Source: a virus
DNA length: 64,000 nucleotides
Strand: one strand, 5' to 3'
Virus record (IMG/VR): IMGVR_UViG_3300042888_001972
Coordinates: 25,272 to 89,271 of that record
Positions 34,414 through 43,382 of the stretch are shown in pieces (the stretch's first letter is position 1; each line of letters starts with the position of its first letter). The translations under genes were made by a program, and so were the position numbers. Below the pieces are notes generated by a model. It was not told where the DNA came from. It worked only from the letters and a program-made list of their open reading frames with translations, and did not search any database.

Positions 34414-35037
34414 ATGAGTGATTTAATGCAAAAATTAGCAATGTCAAACGCTAAAGCCCTAATGAGAGAAACCGATAGTCCAAGAAGAATGGATTCATCA
34501 TCGCAATCAATGGTTCAACAATTTGACGTTCCAAACGTAAAATATAACATACCACAAGAATATCTACAAGAAAGTCCTCAACAATCGGCACAACCATACC
34601 TTTCATCATTACCTGTTGAAAATACTAAACCTGTTGGTGTACCTACGGTTGACGCAATTAAAAACTCAAAACTACCGGATGAAATCAAAAAATTAATGAT
34701 GGAACATCCAATTGCCCAACCAAACCAAGCACCTACAATGACAATGTCTAACGAGTTGATTGAAAAATCAAGAAGATTAATGGGTCACAACGAAGGAAGT
34801 TATATTCCTGAATCTGCAAAACCAAAATCAGCACCTATTCAACAATCGGAACCAACTCAAAATACCGGAATTAATTATAAATTAATTCAAAAAATGATTA
34901 ATGAAGCAGTTACTAAATCATTAAAAGAAAATGGTTTGATTGCTGAAAGTACAGAAAAATCTAACGAAACGTTTAGTTTTAAAGTTGGAAAACACGTATT
35001 TGAAGGTAGAGTAACAAAAATTAAAAAAATGTCTTAA
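34414..35037 (+). CDS. Hypothetical virion-type protein (207 aa)
   Basis: The first 45 residues are Ser/Gln-rich and disordered, a Pro-rich middle follows (QPYLSSLPVENTKPVGVP), then a helix SNELIEKSRRLMGHNEG and a C-terminal part NYKLIQKMINEAVTKSLKENG, which is an amphipathic helix, with a final beta hairpin (FSFKVGKHVFEGRVTKIKKM). The order of disordered head, helices and a small end domain is common in scaffold or head-core proteins, but no family can be named. It stands alone between two inverted repeats. Confidence 0.45.
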   Translation: MSDLMQKLAMSNAKALMRETDSPRRMDSSSQSMVQQFDVPNVKYNIPQEYLQESPQQSAQPYLSSLPVENTKPVGVPTVDAIKNSKLPDEIKKLMMEHPIAQPNQAPTMTMSNELIEKSRRLMGHNEGSYIPESAKPKSAPIQQSEPTQNTGINYKLIQKMINEAVTKSLKENGLIAESTEKSNETFSFKVGKHVFEGRVTKIKKMS

Positions 35038-35060
35038 CGACTTTCTTTCTACGACATAAA

Positions 35061-35086
35061 TTATTATATTTTAGTGAATATAATAA
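35061..35086 (+). promoter_or_regulatory. 10-bp inverted repeat before the large glycosylation operon
   Basis: TTATTATATT, loop TTAGTG, AATATAATAA: perfect 10-bp arms, ending 6 nt before the ATG at 35093. The repeat is at the head of a long operon, so it could be an operator or affect translation start. Confidence 0.4.
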
Positions 35087-35092
35087 ATAACT

Positions 35093-36304
35093 ATGTCAAA
35101 AATAAAAGTATTAGTCGTACCATCCGACAGAAGCGGAGTTGGTAAATTTAGGTCAGTCGACCCTCACATTTTCTTACAAAATCTTTATGGTGATGATTTT
35201 CATATTGATATCATCTATGACCCGTCCTATGACGATATGAATTTTTGGAAACAATACCAAATTGTTAGTTTCCATAGAAGTATCGGTCCTGATTTTGAAA
35301 AATCTCACGAATTAATCCAAAAATTAAATACTATGGGTATCATAACTGTTTGTGATATCGATGACTATTGGATGCCCGGTAAAGAACATCCTATTCATGA
35401 CATTATTATTTTTAATAAAATAAACGAAAAAATAGTAGCAAATCTTAAGGTTGCGAAATATGTTACTACAACAACCACACTATTTGCAGATGAAATTAGA
35501 AAATACAATAAAAATGTTTTTGTATTACCAAACGCGATAAATCCTAACGAACCTCAATTCAAAGAACCAACATTAGAATCTGATAGATTAAGATTCGGAT
35601 GGTTAGGTGGTTCATCTCACTTACACGACATTCAAATATTAAACGAAGGGTTTAATAAATTAACAAAATACCAAGATAAAGTACAATATGTTCTTTGTGG
35701 TTTTGACACTAGAGGTACGGTAACTGAAATCAATTCACAAACCGGAGAACACGTAAAACGAAATATTAAACCTGACGAAACTGTTTGGGCTCAATATGAA
35801 AAAATCTTCACACAAGATTATAAAATAGTTTCAGACGATTATAAAAAACATTTACTATTATACAATCAAGATATATTCCCTAATGAGATGACAGAATCTT
35901 ACTTAAGAGTTTGGACAAAACCAGTTACATCTTACGCAAAGAATTATTCAAAATTTGATGTATCTTTGGCACCAATTAAAAACCATATGTTTAATAGAAT
36001 GAAATCGCAATTAAAAGTAATTGAGGCGGGATTCTATAAAAAAGCGTTAATTGCCTCTAATGTAGGTCCTTATAGTTTAGATTTAAAACATTGTTTAAAA
36101 AATGGAGAATTAGTTGACGGAAATGCGTTATTAGTTGATGAGGTTAGAAATCATTCTGATTGGGCAAAATACATGGAAAAATTAATTAAGAACCCTAATA
36201 TGGCAAAAGATATGGGGGAAAGATTGTATGAGACAGTTAAAGACAAATACGATTTAAATATCGTAACAAAAGACAGAGCAGAATTTTATAAATCAATACT
36301 ATGA
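35093..36304 (+). CDS. GT-B glycosyltransferase (group 1-like)
   Basis: 403 residues. N-terminal Rossmann half: KVLVVPSDRSGVGKFRSVDPH (glycine loop with acceptor site), VSFHRSIGPDF, VCDIDDYWMPG and VTTTTTLFADEI. C-terminal half: VLPNAINPNEPQF, RFGWLGGSSHLHD, VQYVLCGFD, and FDVSLAPIKNHMFNRMKSQLKVIEAGFYKKALIASNVGP, the pattern of E-x-x-A-x-x-x-P nucleotide-sugar sites. It heads the large operon and starts right after an inverted repeat. Its stop overlaps the next start (ATGA). Donor is unknown. Confidence 0.85.
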   Translation: MSKIKVLVVPSDRSGVGKFRSVDPHIFLQNLYGDDFHIDIIYDPSYDDMNFWKQYQIVSFHRSIGPDFEKSHELIQKLNTMGIITVCDIDDYWMPGKEHPIHDIIIFNKINEKIVANLKVAKYVTTTTTLFADEIRKYNKNVFVLPNAINPNEPQFKEPTLESDRLRFGWLGGSSHLHDIQILNEGFNKLTKYQDKVQYVLCGFDTRGTVTEINSQTGEHVKRNIKPDETVWAQYEKIFTQDYKIVSDDYKKHLLLYNQDIFPNEMTESYLRVWTKPVTSYAKNYSKFDVSLAPIKNHMFNRMKSQLKVIEAGFYKKALIASNVGPYSLDLKHCLKNGELVDGNALLVDEVRNHSDWAKYMEKLIKNPNMAKDMGERLYETVKDKYDLNIVTKDRAEFYKSIL

Positions 36305-37002
36305 TAAACATACCATTAAACAAGATTTTATTTTTAGACATTGAAACTGTTGGTATTGAACCAACATGGGAATCATTGTGTTTAAATAGACCGGAACTTT
36401 CATTTCAATTTGAAAAATATTTTGATTGGTTCCAAAAAAGATTTCCGGAAGATGCGGATGAGGGTCCGGGTAAAATGTTTGTAAACAGAGCGGCATTAGT
36501 TCCTGAATTTTTACGAATTGCATGTGTTAGTGTTGCGTTTGTGGCACCTGATGGTACTACAAAAATGGAATCATATAGTAATGTGGACGAAAAAGAACTA
36601 TTAAAAGATGTTCAGAAAATGCTTCATCGTACCGGTGAATTAGGATTCTTTCTATGTGGTCATAATGTTAAAGGGTTTGATATTCCCGTTCTTGCAAAAA
36701 GAATGATTATGAATGGATTATTACCTCCAAAAATATTACCAGGTCATGACACTAAACCTTGGGAGATTAAAGCTCTTGATACCAAAGAAGTTTGGCAATA
36801 TGGTGGTTATGGGTCAATTGCATCATTAGAATTGATGTGTGTTTGTTTAGGAGTTGAATCTTCAAAAAATATGGAAGTAACAGGAAACAAAGTTCACGAA
36901 GCTTTTTGGGATAAAAAAGACATTAAAGGAATTGTTGAGTATTGTGAAAAAGATGTTGAAGTGTTGATAGAAGTAATTAAAAAATTAAAAGAATTAGTAT
37001 AA
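36301..37002 (+). CDS. DnaQ-like 3'-5' exonuclease (PolB-exo2-like)
   Basis: 233 residues. Exo I ILFLDIETVG (Asp and Glu metal ligands at about 13 and 15), Exo II GHNVKGFDIPVLAKR and Exo III YCEKDVEVLIEVI (Asp). These are the DEDD exonuclease motifs, in the arrangement of the predicted 3'-5' exonuclease family related to DNA polymerase B (PF10108 type). It likely trims single-stranded DNA or RNA in repair. It overlaps both neighbours by 1-4 nt, so it is part of the glycosylation operon by co-transcription only. All catalytic residues are present. Confidence 0.85.
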   Translation: MINIPLNKILFLDIETVGIEPTWESLCLNRPELSFQFEKYFDWFQKRFPEDADEGPGKMFVNRAALVPEFLRIACVSVAFVAPDGTTKMESYSNVDEKELLKDVQKMLHRTGELGFFLCGHNVKGFDIPVLAKRMIMNGLLPPKILPGHDTKPWEIKALDTKEVWQYGGYGSIASLELMCVCLGVESSKNMEVTGNKVHEAFWDKKDIKGIVEYCEKDVEVLIEVIKKLKELV

Positions 37003-37625
37003 TGCAAAATTTAGATGGATTAGGGTTTGACCCCGAAATGATGGCAAGTTTTCAAAAACAATTAGAAGACCTTCAAGAAGAAGCCGATGTTGAAATTGAT
37101 GATGAATACCAAAAAGAATTAGAAAAATTAATTGGTATGACTTATGAAGAAATGAATGAGGATATGATGTTAGCCCTAAAAAGTAAAACACTTAAAGTGG
37201 AATTACTTAATGATGAAATATCATTCCCGGAATACGCCTACCCAAGTGATTCAGGATTTGATTTATTCTCAACAGAAGAAATAATATTACAACCATTTGG
37301 TAGAGCACTTGTGCCAACTGGTATTAAATTGTCAATACCTGAAGAATTTGAAATTCAAGTTAGACCTAAAAGTGGTTTGGCAATCAATCAAGGGTTAACC
37401 GTATTAAACACGCCAGGAACTGTGGATTCAGGATATAATGGTGAAATTAAAGTAATTATTTTTAACACAAATAACATATCGGTATTAATTCCTAAAGGAA
37501 CTAAAATTGCTCAAGCGGTTTTATGTCCAGTAGTTAATGGAAAATTTGTTAACTTAATTCAAGTTAATAATATTACTGATGGTGATAGAGGAGATAACGG
37601 ATTTGGTAGTACAGGATTGATATAA
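37002..37625 (+). CDS. dut: dUTPase (dUTP diphosphatase) with acidic N-terminal extension
   Basis: Five trimeric dUTPase motifs are in order: SDSGFDL (about 82), RPKSGLA (about 121), NTPGTVDSGYNGEI (about 136), KGTKIAQAV (about 163) and RGDNGFGSTG near the C-terminus. It cleaves dUTP to dUMP and keeps uracil out of phage DNA. The usual subunit is about 140-150 residues; here there are some 60 extra N-terminal residues (MQNLDGLGFDPEMMASFQKQ and a further acidic helix), perhaps for partner binding. The end overlaps no other gene; the next starts 1 nt later. Confidence 0.93.
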   Translation: MQNLDGLGFDPEMMASFQKQLEDLQEEADVEIDDEYQKELEKLIGMTYEEMNEDMMLALKSKTLKVELLNDEISFPEYAYPSDSGFDLFSTEEIILQPFGRALVPTGIKLSIPEEFEIQVRPKSGLAINQGLTVLNTPGTVDSGYNGEIKVIIFNTNNISVLIPKGTKIAQAVLCPVVNGKFVNLIQVNNITDGDRGDNGFGSTGLI

Positions 37626-37626
37626 T

Positions 37627-39252
37627 ATGATAACAGTAGGATATTCGACAAGGACTCACAACCCAGAGTTCATTGAGTACTTGAAAAAAAGTTCAGGTTT
37701 CAAAAAAATTGAGGTTATTGAAAAAATAAATAATGGAGAAAAATCTCTGTCCGAGGTTTACAACGAAATACTATCCGAGTCAAAAACGGATATTGTTGTT
37801 TTATGTCATGACGACATTTATTTTGATACTAATGCTTGGTATGCCAAATTAATTAAACATTTTGAAAAATCTGATTTCGGTATCATTGGAATGGCCGGGA
37901 CTACTGATATGCCTGAAAGTGGTATGTGGTGGGAAAACAGAAAAAAAATGGTGGGTATTGTTAACCACGAACATGAAGGAAAAAAATGGGAATCAAAATA
38001 CTCAGATAGTCTTGGTAATGATATTCTTGAAACTATAATTGTGGATGGACTTTTTATGGCAATCAATAAAAAAAGAATTAAGAAAAACTTTAATGAAGAC
38101 TTTAAAGGGTTTCACTTCTATGATATACCATTTTGTTTTGATAACTATTTGGAAGGTGTTAAAGTAGGTGTTATAACAAACATCAGAATAACTCACAAAT
38201 CTATTGGTCAAACTAATGAACAATGGGAAGAAAATAAAAAATTATTTGCAGAAAAGTATAAATCAAACTTGCCGGTAAAATTACCATATAATGAAAAAAG
38301 AAAACTAAAAGTATTATTATCTTGCTTATTCTTTAAAACATTTACTGGTTCAGAGCTTTATGTTTATGAATTAGCTAAAAATTTAATAAAACAAAATTGT
38401 GATGTAACCGTAATGTCCCAAATTGGAGGTCTGTTAACGGACATGGCAAAAAAACAAGGTATTAAATGTGTTTCTTTTGAAGACGCTCCCGGGTTTAAAA
38501 TGGGTGACGGAAAATGGGGGCATAATACAGATAAAGGGTTTCAACCATCTCAACCAAATGTAATGTACCGAGTGTCAGAAGTTAATTTTGATTTAATCCA
38601 TATGCAACATAAACCTGTTGCAGAAAGAATGATTCAATTTTATCCTGAAATTGATAAAATTTATTCAATCCATTCAGAAGTGATTCAATTGGAAAACCCA
38701 ATCGAACATGAATCAATTAAAAAATACATCGCAATTAGACCTGAAATTAAAGATTATCTAATTGATTTTTTCCAAATACCTGATGAAAATATTGAAGTTA
38801 TTTATAACCCAATTGATAATGAAAAATTTAAACCAAACCCAATTAAAGAAGAAAATAGTGTTCTTTTTGTTGGAACAATTGATTATCTAAGAAAAGAAAC
38901 CATCATAGATTTAATGGAACGAACTAAGGAAGAGGGTAAAGAATTATGGTTAGTTGGTGAAGATAAAGGAAATTATTTACAACAAGTGTTGTTTGAACCT
39001 CATGTAAAACATTTTCCGCCAACATGGAATGTAGAATCATTTATTTCCAAATGTTCTGAAACGGCAGGTATTCAATTAGGAAGAACAACTATTGAAGGTT
39101 GGTTATGTGGAAAGCCAGGATGGATTTATAAAGTTGATTCATCGGGGTTTATTTTAGATAAAACAAAATTTGAGGTCCCAATGGATTTAGAAAAATATTA
39201 TTCCTCAAATGTTGCAAAACAAATAAAAGAAGAATATATTAAAATATTATAA
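37627..39252 (+). CDS. Two-domain glycosyltransferase (GT-A-like plus GT-B)
   Basis: 541 residues. The first 220 are GT2-like: ITVGYSTRTHNPEFIEYL, KTDIVVLCHDDIYFDTNAW (DD motif) and FHFYDIPFCFDNYLEG. The second part, from about 225, is a GT-B enzyme: KVLLSCLFFKTFTGSELYVY, IYSIHSEVIQLE, VIYNPIDNEKF, VLFVGTIDYLRKET and RTTIEGWLCGKP. The C-terminal E-G-W-L-C-G-K-P is the usual donor-site motif. The two domains may add two sugars in sequence. One of three fused glycosyltransferases in the window. Confidence 0.8.
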   Translation: MITVGYSTRTHNPEFIEYLKKSSGFKKIEVIEKINNGEKSLSEVYNEILSESKTDIVVLCHDDIYFDTNAWYAKLIKHFEKSDFGIIGMAGTTDMPESGMWWENRKKMVGIVNHEHEGKKWESKYSDSLGNDILETIIVDGLFMAINKKRIKKNFNEDFKGFHFYDIPFCFDNYLEGVKVGVITNIRITHKSIGQTNEQWEENKKLFAEKYKSNLPVKLPYNEKRKLKVLLSCLFFKTFTGSELYVYELAKNLIKQNCDVTVMSQIGGLLTDMAKKQGIKCVSFEDAPGFKMGDGKWGHNTDKGFQPSQPNVMYRVSEVNFDLIHMQHKPVAERMIQFYPEIDKIYSIHSEVIQLENPIEHESIKKYIAIRPEIKDYLIDFFQIPDENIEVIYNPIDNEKFKPNPIKEENSVLFVGTIDYLRKETIIDLMERTKEEGKELWLVGEDKGNYLQQVLFEPHVKHFPPTWNVESFISKCSETAGIQLGRTTIEGWLCGKPGWIYKVDSSGFILDKTKFEVPMDLEKYYSSNVAKQIKEEYIKIL

Positions 39253-39272
39253 AATAAAGATTGATATTATTA

Positions 39273-39938
39273 ATGAAATTATTAATTAAATTCCCAACAA
39301 GAAATCGTAAGAATAAATTTTTTACAGTATTAAAACAATATCAAAGATTATGTGAAGATATTGAGAACACATTTTTTCTAATAACTTTAGATAATAATGA
39401 TGATGAAATGAATTCACCTGAGGTCGCAGATATTTTTAGTACATTCAAGAATATAAAATATGTTTATGGAAATAGTATTTCTAAAATTCATGCGGTAAAT
39501 AGAGACATTGAAACTGTAGATGAATGGGACATCGTATTATTGGCTTCTGATGATATGACCCCAAAAGTTAAAGGATATGATAATATTATTCGTAATAAAA
39601 TGAAAGAACATTATCCCGACACTGATGGTGTTTTATGGTTTAATGATGGTCACCAAGGAAACAATCTAAACACTCTATGTATTTTAGGTAAAAAATACTA
39701 CGAAAGATTTAATTATATTTACCACCCTGAATACAAATCAGTTTGGTCAGATAATGAGTTTATGTTAGTTGGTAATCTTTTACAAAAACAAACTTATTTT
39801 GATGAAGTTATAATTGAACATGAACATCCTGATTGGGGGTATGGTAAACGAGATAATATTCATCAAGTAAATTTATTAAATGAAAGTCATGATAGAAACT
39901 TATTTATGAGTAGAAAACAAAATAACTTTTATCTATGA
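39273..39938 (+). CDS. GT-A-like glycosyltransferase (221 aa)
   Basis: A TTG opens the ORF at 39261, but the ATG at 39273 (MKLLIKFPTRNRKNKFF) is preferred. It has the KFPTRNR start, FLITLDNNDDEMN and DEWDIVLLASDDMTPK (acidic DD motif) of small GT-A-like enzymes related to GT2. A C-terminal ILGKKYYERFNYIYHPEYKSVWSDNEFM segment with the WSDNEF acid motif completes the site. It ends 4 nt into the next gene. Specificity is unknown. Confidence 0.7.
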   Translation: MKLLIKFPTRNRKNKFFTVLKQYQRLCEDIENTFFLITLDNNDDEMNSPEVADIFSTFKNIKYVYGNSISKIHAVNRDIETVDEWDIVLLASDDMTPKVKGYDNIIRNKMKEHYPDTDGVLWFNDGHQGNNLNTLCILGKKYYERFNYIYHPEYKSVWSDNEFMLVGNLLQKQTYFDEVIIEHEHPDWGYGKRDNIHQVNLLNESHDRNLFMSRKQNNFYL

Positions 39939-40591
39939 AAAAAATAATTAGTTTTTCTCTTTGGGGTGATAACCCTAAGTATACAATAGGTGCAATAAGA
40001 AATGCGGAATTAACACCAATTATTTATCCCGGATGGATTTCAAGATTTTATTGTGGTGAGTCCGTACCAACCGATATTATTAAAACATTAATTTCTTTAC
40101 CAAACACTGAAGTTGTTATGATGGATGTTGACGGAGATTGGACTGGTATGTTTTGGAGATTTTATGCTTGTGAAGACTCAGACATAATGTTGTCAAGAGA
40201 TACTGATAGTCGATTATCCAATAGAGAAAAATTAGCAGTAGATGAATGGTTAGAATCAGATAAAGACTTTCACATTATGAGAGACCATCCTTATCATAAT
40301 ACAGAAATTTTAGGTGGTATGTGGGGAGTAAGAAATGGTTTATTAAAAAACATGAAACAATTAATTAATGATTATACCAAGGGTGATTTTTGGCAAGTTG
40401 ACCAAAATTTTTTAAGAGAAAAAATATACCCATTAGTTGTTAATAATAGTTTTACACATGATACTTATTTGAATTATAATACCAATTCAAAACAATTCCC
40501 ATCTAAAAGCATAAACAAAGAATTTGTCGGTGACGTTTTTGACGAAAATGAAAATAGACACCCGGAATATTATAAATTTATTAAAGAATGA
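39935..40591 (+). CDS. Glycosyltransferase-like protein, paralogue of 17939-18577
   Basis: 218 residues, MKKIISFSLWGDNPKYTIG start identical in its first nine residues to the copy in the minus-strand cluster. The DIMLSRDTDSRLSNREK strand holds the DxD motif; RDHPYHNTEILGGMWG and QVDQNFLREKIYP follow. Middle identity to the other copy is high, with the C-terminus different. The pair shows that glycosyltransferase genes have been duplicated between the two clusters. Its stop overlaps the next start. Confidence 0.65.
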   Translation: MKKIISFSLWGDNPKYTIGAIRNAELTPIIYPGWISRFYCGESVPTDIIKTLISLPNTEVVMMDVDGDWTGMFWRFYACEDSDIMLSRDTDSRLSNREKLAVDEWLESDKDFHIMRDHPYHNTEILGGMWGVRNGLLKNMKQLINDYTKGDFWQVDQNFLREKIYPLVVNNSFTHDTYLNYNTNSKQFPSKSINKEFVGDVFDENENRHPEYYKFIKE

Positions 40592-41313
40592 AAATAGATT
40601 ACGTTATTGTATCGTCAAATAATAATCCATATTATTTGGATTTTTGGCCAATAATTTCCAAAGTATGGAAAGAAAAATTTAACATAACTCCCGTATTGGG
40701 ATTAATTAGTGACGAAGATTCAGGATTTGAAGAATCTGAATATGGATTAGTTAAAAAATTTAAATCAATTGATGGTATTGATACCGGTCTACAATCTCAA
40801 ATTGTTAGACTATTCATACCAAAAGAGTTAAACGGATATTGTTTAATTAGCGATATAGATATTATACCTCTTTCAGTTAATTATTTTGAAAATTGTGCTA
40901 GTCATCTAACTGAAACTAATATTGTTGTATATTCATCTGACCACCCTGAATGTTTAAGAAATAATGAGTATCCTATGTGTTATGTTTCGGCGCATAGTGA
41001 ATCTTTTAAAAATATTTTTAATTTGGATATTGATTGGGTATCATTTGTTAATTTAATGAAATCACGAAATCAAGGATGGGCAACTGACCAAAAATATTTA
41101 TTTGAAAAAATAAATGACTTTAAAAAAAATACAAATGATGTTATTTTGTTAGATAGAGGATGGTCCGGAATGGCTAACAAAAGAATTGATAGAGCGGCTT
41201 GGAGTTACGACCCAATTAAAGTTTCAGAGGGGTATTACATTGATTCTCATTCTTTAAGACCTTATAGTGAATATTCAGAAGAAATAAATAAATTAATAAA
41301 TTATATGAATTAA
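40588..41313 (+). CDS. GT-A glycosyltransferase-like protein (241 aa)
   Basis: It starts MKIDYVIVSSNNNPYYLDF and has GYCLISDIDIIPLSVNYF, a DxD-bearing strand, then IVVYSSDHPECLRNNEYPMCYVSAHSESFK, a GWATDQKYLFEKI helix and a final YDPIKVSEGYYIDSHSLRPYSE. The DID motif and GWATDQ segment are typical of GT-A enzymes with a metal-bound nucleotide-sugar. It starts 4 nt before the end of the previous gene. Family level only. Confidence 0.65.
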   Translation: MKIDYVIVSSNNNPYYLDFWPIISKVWKEKFNITPVLGLISDEDSGFEESEYGLVKKFKSIDGIDTGLQSQIVRLFIPKELNGYCLISDIDIIPLSVNYFENCASHLTETNIVVYSSDHPECLRNNEYPMCYVSAHSESFKNIFNLDIDWVSFVNLMKSRNQGWATDQKYLFEKINDFKKNTNDVILLDRGWSGMANKRIDRAAWSYDPIKVSEGYYIDSHSLRPYSEYSEEINKLINYMN

Positions 41314-41949
41314 ATGAAAGATTATTACGATACCATTGTTGGAAAAACAACAATTTCACCTAAAACAATTTTAGAAATTGGGTCAAGAGACGGTAATGAC
41401 GCAGATGAATTAATGAAATATTTTCAATTAAATAATGAAGATGTGTGGGTAGTGGAACCTAACCCGAATCAAATTAAAGTTATTGAAGATTCTCACCCTA
41501 ATTTTAATTTAATACCAAACGCGATTTTTAGTGAAGAAACTGAACATGATTTTTATCAAGTTATTGGAAACGACCCTAATGATGTGGGTACTAGTTCATT
41601 AATTAATCGTAATGATGATTGGTATAAATCAAAAACAAATATAATAAAAGTAAAAACAATAACCGGTAAACAGTTGTTAGATAAAATAAACCGAGAAGTT
41701 GATATTTGTAAAGTTGATGTTGAAGGATTAACAATTGAAGTTTTAAGTAGTTTTTTAGAATTTATCACTAAAATTAAATCTTTCCATTTAGAATGCGAAC
41801 ATCGTGAAGTTTGGAAAAATCAAAAATTATATGATGATGTTGCCAAATTCTTAATCGATAAAAATTATACTCAAGTTTATTTTCAGTATTGTTCCGGAGG
41901 CACTTTACAGTCTGATAGTATATGGGTTTTAAATGATTATTTAAAATAA
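41314..41949 (+). CDS. FkbM-family methyltransferase
   Basis: 211 residues. SAM site: TILEIGSRDGNDADELM, VWVVEPNPNQIKVIED (acidic end of strand 2) and LIPNAIFSEE. The later DICKVDVEGLTIEVLSSF strand and SFHLECEHREVW are the FkbM marks (K-x-D-x-E-G). FkbM enzymes methylate sugar hydroxyls or other O-positions, often in glycan loci. It is in an all-glycan operon, so it probably caps or edits a glycan. The start immediately follows the previous stop. Confidence 0.85.
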   Translation: MKDYYDTIVGKTTISPKTILEIGSRDGNDADELMKYFQLNNEDVWVVEPNPNQIKVIEDSHPNFNLIPNAIFSEETEHDFYQVIGNDPNDVGTSSLINRNDDWYKSKTNIIKVKTITGKQLLDKINREVDICKVDVEGLTIEVLSSFLEFITKIKSFHLECEHREVWKNQKLYDDVAKFLIDKNYTQVYFQYCSGGTLQSDSIWVLNDYLK

Positions 41950-41956
41950 AAAAAAA

Positions 41957-42637
41957 ATGAAGATATTAGTATTAATAATGTCTCATGAAACAACTGATAG
42001 TAATTTTGTTAATTATAAGAGAGTATGGGATGAACAAATTTCAAAATTAGATACTTCAAGATTTAATATAGAATTTAAATTTTTATATTCTAATAATGAA
42101 ATATCTGAAGAATACTTAATTCAGGGTAATAATTTGATTACTCGATGTTATGAAAATTATTGGTTCTCTTTAATTTTAAAAGTTATGAGTGGGTTTGATT
42201 ATTTCATTAAAAATGATTTTGACTTAGTTTTTAAAACCAATCTTTCAACTATTATTAATTTTGAAAAATTTTACGAATACTGTGAACAAATTCCTGAAAC
42301 AAGGGAATTTGTTTATGATGGAGTTGTCGGTAATTATCAAGGATATTTGTTTTGTTCCGGAGCCGGAATGTTATTAAACAAAAAATCTGTTAATCTAGTA
42401 TTAAACAGTAAAGAACATTTAAATGAATCATGGACCGATGATATTTTTATTGGTTTTATATTAAATGACTTAAATAATATACGTCCATGTCCATTATTGA
42501 CAAGGTTTGATATTGATAAAGATAATACAACGGTTAATGAAGAAATGGTTAAATCTCATTCACATACCAGAATAAAAATCAGGTCAGGAAATCAAGATGA
42601 GTTATACACCAACATGGTTTATAACATTCTTAAATAA
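41957..42637 (+). CDS. Glycosyltransferase, galactosyltransferase-like (226 aa)
   Basis: MKILVLIMSHETTDSNFVNY is followed by FDYFIKNDFDLVFKTNLST (acidic D-x-x-x-K-T-N), a VGNYQGYLFCSGAGMLLNKKSV segment and an ESWTDDIFIGFILNDL segment. The order F-x-D-L-V-x-K, G-x-x-Y-x-x-G-x-G-x-x-L and E-x-x-x-DD-x-F-x-G is that of beta-1,3-galactosyltransferase-like (GT31) enzymes. Poly-A sequence before the ATG is typical of Bacteroidota-type starts. Specificity is a guess. Confidence 0.6.
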   Translation: MKILVLIMSHETTDSNFVNYKRVWDEQISKLDTSRFNIEFKFLYSNNEISEEYLIQGNNLITRCYENYWFSLILKVMSGFDYFIKNDFDLVFKTNLSTIINFEKFYEYCEQIPETREFVYDGVVGNYQGYLFCSGAGMLLNKKSVNLVLNSKEHLNESWTDDIFIGFILNDLNNIRPCPLLTRFDIDKDNTTVNEEMVKSHSHTRIKIRSGNQDELYTNMVYNILK

Positions 42638-42675
42638 AATAATTAAGTTAGTATAATTATAATATAAAAAAACAC

Positions 42676-43377
42676 ATGAAATTAGGATTATCAACAATGA
42701 CCAAAAATCAAGGGTCAAGATTAAAAGAATGGGTTACATATCATAATAATTTAGGTGTCGAAAAATTTATATTTTTTTTAGACAATTGTACCGATGATTC
42801 TCATCTAATATTGTCTGAAATTAAAAATATAGATATTGACATTTATTTAACTTCAGAAATTAAACCAAATCAAGTTGTTGATTCTTGGATTCTTCGTAGC
42901 CATAAAATGTATGATTTTACCTTAGAAAACTACTCTGATTTAGATTGGATTTGTTTTATTGAAGTTGATGAATTTATATACCCTCAAACAAATGTTGGAT
43001 TTAAACCATTTTTAGAATCGTTAGATAGTGAATGTTTGTATATTAATTCATGGGATTTTAAAGGAGGGTTTGACGAAAATCTTCCAATTATTGGTCAATC
43101 AAATTTAGTTTGGACCGATGAACAAAGATTTAATTCGGATTATAGATGGAGAGGAAAATCAATAATTAAACCAAAAAATTTTGTAAAGTGTATGGATGCT
43201 CATCATTTCATGAGAACTGACGGTAGAATTTCAGGAGAATTTAAAATTGAGCATGTTAATTTTTTACAGGTTAATTATGGTAAAGAAGTTACAATCGATG
43301 ACACACTATTCAAAATTTTTCATTTTAGAAATCACACTCCAAATAATATGACCAAATATAGAATAATAGAATACTAA
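42676..43377 (+). CDS. GT2/GT92-like glycosyltransferase (233 aa)
   Basis: The start KLGLSTMTKNQGSRLKEWVTYHN, then GVEKFIFFLDNCTDDS, and DWICFIEVDEFIYPQ (the EVDEF metal motif) match the glycosyltransferase family 2_4/92 (DUF23-type) pattern. A late CMDAHHFMRTDGR and HFRNHT segment also fits. It follows a 38-nt gap after the previous gene. Together with its neighbours it likely extends a glycan. Confidence 0.75.
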   Translation: MKLGLSTMTKNQGSRLKEWVTYHNNLGVEKFIFFLDNCTDDSHLILSEIKNIDIDIYLTSEIKPNQVVDSWILRSHKMYDFTLENYSDLDWICFIEVDEFIYPQTNVGFKPFLESLDSECLYINSWDFKGGFDENLPIIGQSNLVWTDEQRFNSDYRWRGKSIIKPKNFVKCMDAHHFMRTDGRISGEFKIEHVNFLQVNYGKEVTIDDTLFKIFHFRNHTPNNMTKYRIIEY

Positions 43378-43382
43378 AAATT

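Noticed and set aside
39261-39272. TTG start for the glycosyltransferase at 39273
   Set aside because: An ATG four codons later gives a natural start and full domain.
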